Below are positions 62,378 through 64,000 of a DNA stretch of 64,000 nucleotides, in pieces. The stretch lies in NCBI RefSeq assembly GCF_011008845.1, contig NZ_JAAIWM010000002.1, positions 744,001 to 808,000 on the forward strand, written 5' to 3'. Origin of the DNA: Bacillus mesophilus. Lineage in GTDB: Bacteria; Bacillota; Bacilli; Bacillales; SA4. The notes under the pieces were generated by a model, which saw only the letters and a list, made by a program, of their open reading frames with translations, searched no databases and was not told the DNA's origin. The translations under genes and the position numbers were made by a program. Numbering within the stretch: position 1 is the first letter of the stretch; each line of letters begins with the position of its first letter.

Positions 62378-62656
62378 ATGTCATTAGATTTTCATCATCA
62401 AATGAGTGTAGTTATGGATATATTAACTAACCAACAATTGGATTGCTGTGGAACTGTAGCTGAATGTGAGCAACTGGAAAGACTTGTTAAATCTCTATTA
62501 ACAAATGACCAAATTACAACTGAAGCCAAAAATGTCTTAGTGGATGTATATGAATATAGTCAACATGGTAAATATCATCAAAATTTAGATGAACATATCA
62601 ATCAACATCAGCATGATCTATCACAGTGGATTGAAGATATTCATCAGTTATCCTAA
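62378..62656 (+). CDS. ytzH: YtzH-like protein
   Basis: A 92-aa cytoplasmic protein starting at the ATG at 62378 (MSLDFHHQMSVVMDILTNQ), with AAGGAT before it; the frame is open further upstream without support. The pattern LDCCGTVAECEQLERLVKSLL and the histidine-rich EHINQHQHDLSQW are as in the YtzH family. The last 9 bp overlap the end of the convergent ytmP gene. The function is unknown. Confidence 0.88.
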   Translation: MSLDFHHQMSVVMDILTNQQLDCCGTVAECEQLERLVKSLLTNDQITTEAKNVLVDVYEYSQHGKYHQNLDEHINQHQHDLSQWIEDIHQLS

Positions 62657-63451
62657 TAAGGTTGTTAAATAATGCTCTGCATATCGTCTTTGCTGTATTA
62701 ATTGTTTTTGGTCAAACCACTGAATAGATAGTATGGTTTGATAAATCACGTACCATTTCATACGGTTACGTAAAGAATCGTCTAGAGTTAAACCATAATG
62801 ACTCATCCATTCTTCCCATTCCAGTTCAGGAATATATGAGTATAATAGCATACCTATATCAATGGCAGGATCAGCTACCATGGCACCATCCCAATCAATT
62901 AAAAACAACTGATCTTGATCTGTTAGCAACCAATTATTATGATTCATATCACAGTGACAGACTACATACTCTGAGTAATCAATCTGGTCTATACTGGAAT
63001 GTAAAGACTGGATAGCTTGATTAATCAAGTGATTGTCTTGACTGGCTTGAACAAAATAAGGAGTATTGACTAACTCACTTAGCAGCTCTTGTGGCATAAG
63101 TGGGGCTTTTCCTATTCTCATTAACATATCCAATAGCTCTTTGGAGGAGTGTATTTTATTTAAAAGCTTAGCCACATTAGGGTTCTTCATATCTATTGGC
63201 TTTAGCTCTCTACCATCTAGCCAATGCTGAGCGGTGATTACATCACCATTTTCTAATCGCTTAGTCCATACTAGTTTCGGAACAATTCCTTCTGCTGATA
63301 GGACGGCTAAAAAAGGAGACGAATTTCTTTTCAAAAATAATCTTTTATCCTCAAACTTTGCGAAGTAGGCCTCCCCTGTTGCACCACCAGCTGGATGAAT
63401 ATCCCACTCTTTACCTAGTAAGTCTTCCAAACCATCACCTTCATTTGCCAT
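62648..63451 (-). CDS. ytmP: YtmP phosphotransferase-like (aminoglycoside/choline kinase fold)
   Basis: A 267-aa protein kinase-like phosphotransferase. Catalytic motifs are visible: VVCHCDMNHNNWLLT (HCDMNHNN, catalytic Asp and metal-binding Asn) and FLIDWDGAMVADPAIDIG (IDWD, DFG equivalent). The substrate is unknown. It overlaps ytzH 3' end to 3' end by 9 bp. It lies downstream of the pullulanase gene in the same direction with a 110-bp gap. Confidence 0.9.
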   Translation of the reverse strand: MANEGDGLEDLLGKEWDIHPAGGATGEAYFAKFEDKRLFLKRNSSPFLAVLSAEGIVPKLVWTKRLENGDVITAQHWLDGRELKPIDMKNPNVAKLLNKIHSSKELLDMLMRIGKAPLMPQELLSELVNTPYFVQASQDNHLINQAIQSLHSSIDQIDYSEYVVCHCDMNHNNWLLTDQDQLFLIDWDGAMVADPAIDIGMLLYSYIPELEWEEWMSHYGLTLDDSLRNRMKWYVIYQTILSIQWFDQKQLIQQRRYAEHYLTTLLG

Positions 63452-63561
63452 CTATGTTATCTTCTACGTTTTTTCTTATAGGAATATAGTATCATGTCTT
63501 ATCAAAGAATACGCTATAAAGTTTATCGTTAATATTTAAAAGACGTCAAGAAATTTCGCAT

Positions 63562-64000
63562 TTACTTTTTACCAAGGATTAGAAGGCTGATTGGTTTAAT
63601 GACCACCTTCTTTGTTACGAGAGTGTATAAACCCTTTGTTGAAGCCTGCAGATGGTCAGCTAATACTGTCCAGCTATTTTTCTTCTTTAGAATTACTTGT
63701 TGTTCGTCTGGACCATTATTAAAAATGACTAAAATATGTCCCCATTCCCCTAAATGAGCCACCTCTTTTAATTCAAAAGCAATCAGTTCGGGAACAGTAT
63801 CGAGAAAGTTCATATGCTTTTTGATCAGATCATGACTCGATAACCTAAAGGCACCATGGTATTTACGGATCGCAATGATTTCCTTCAGATAGTCAATATC
63901 CTTTCTCCACTTGTTCAGTAGACTCCAATCTAACTGATTTATATCATCTGGAGACTTATAGCTATTTCCGATACCCTTTTTCGTGCGATAGAATTCTTGA
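63562..64000 (-). CDS. amyX: Type I pullulanase, C-terminal part (window edge)
   Basis: Partial gene: the reading frame is open from the stop at 63562 to the end of the window, giving the last 145 residues; the start lies outside. Visible sequence begins QEFYRTKKGIGNSYKSPDDI and then NQLDWSLLNKWRKDIDYLKE, matching the C-terminal part of the GH13 catalytic barrel of pullulanase that follows the GQEF signature, and then a final beta-sandwich domain. Pullulanase cuts alpha-1,6 branches in pullulan and starch. Its place beside ytmP agrees with B. subtilis amyX. Confident as a fragment; domain count upstream is unseen. Confidence 0.85.
   Translation of the reverse strand, partial: QEFYRTKKGIGNSYKSPDDINQLDWSLLNKWRKDIDYLKEIIAIRKYHGAFRLSSHDLIKKHMNFLDTVPELIAFELKEVAHLGEWGHILVIFNNGPDEQQVILKKKNSWTVLADHLQASTKGLYTLVTKKVVIKPISLLILGKK

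Overview
The window reads as chromosomal backbone of a low-GC, endospore-forming member of the Bacillaceae (Bacillus in the broad sense, possibly close to Metabacillus or Cytobacillus). Evidence for this: gene content and order match the B. subtilis ald / ackA / thiI / ezrA / rpsD / tyrS / acsA / ccpA / murC / trmB / amyX neighbourhood; there is an alpha/beta SASP gene and a GerW-type sporulation gene; a tyrosyl-tRNA synthetase is preceded by a T-box; and the bacillithiol-associated protein YtxJ is present. I see no prophage, transposase, CRISPR array, rRNA or tRNA gene.

Layout. 1-7.4 kb: a PspA/DUF4178 pair, an M24 peptidase, alanine dehydrogenase, a short-chain dehydrogenase, an NCS1 permease and small unknown genes. 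7.4-17.5 kb: moaB, ackA, the methyltransferase-like ytxK, tpx, ytfJ-ytfI, yteJ-sppA, NAD kinase, an acyl-CoA synthetase and a SASP gene. 17.5-31 kb: thiI with its cysteine desulfurase, ezrA, hisJ, the TetR regulator yttP, free-methionine-sulfoxide reductase, a methionine gamma-lyase-like enzyme, diguanylate cyclase dgcP, rpsD and T-box-controlled tyrS. 31-41 kb: a class A penicillin-binding protein, acsA divergent from acuA-(small ORF)-acuC, then ccpA and aroA. 41-47 kb is the least conserved part: a 712-aa FtsA-like protein, an amino-acid permease, a small XRE regulator/membrane-protein cassette, then ytxJ-ytxH-ytxG. 47-64 kb: aminopeptidase ampS, murC, a short nicotinate phosphoribosyltransferase, sftA, ytpR-ytpQ-ytpP, ytoQ, ytoP, ytzB, ytnP, trmB, ytzH, ytmP and the 3' end of a type I pullulanase gene.

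Functional links. Carbon overflow metabolism is concentrated here (ackA, acsA, acuA, acuC, ald) together with its regulator CcpA. CcpA-type operator candidates lie upstream of acsA/acuA, the methionine gamma-lyase-like gene, ald and ccpA itself. AcsA keeps the lysine at position 549 that AcuA acetylates and AcuC deacetylates in B. subtilis. Compared with B. subtilis, acuB is missing and replaced by a 42-codon ORF, and motP/motS are absent beside ccpA.

The most unusual non-genic features are two intergenic arrays of degenerate units with a period of about 20-21 bp (about 2.65-2.76 kb and 29.55-29.71 kb), a roughly 190-nt multi-hairpin repeat near 20.1-20.3 kb with a short internally deleted copy near 61.43 kb and a decayed relative near 45.2 kb, and an XRE cassette whose promoter -10 region is overlaid by a perfect 10-bp inverted repeat.
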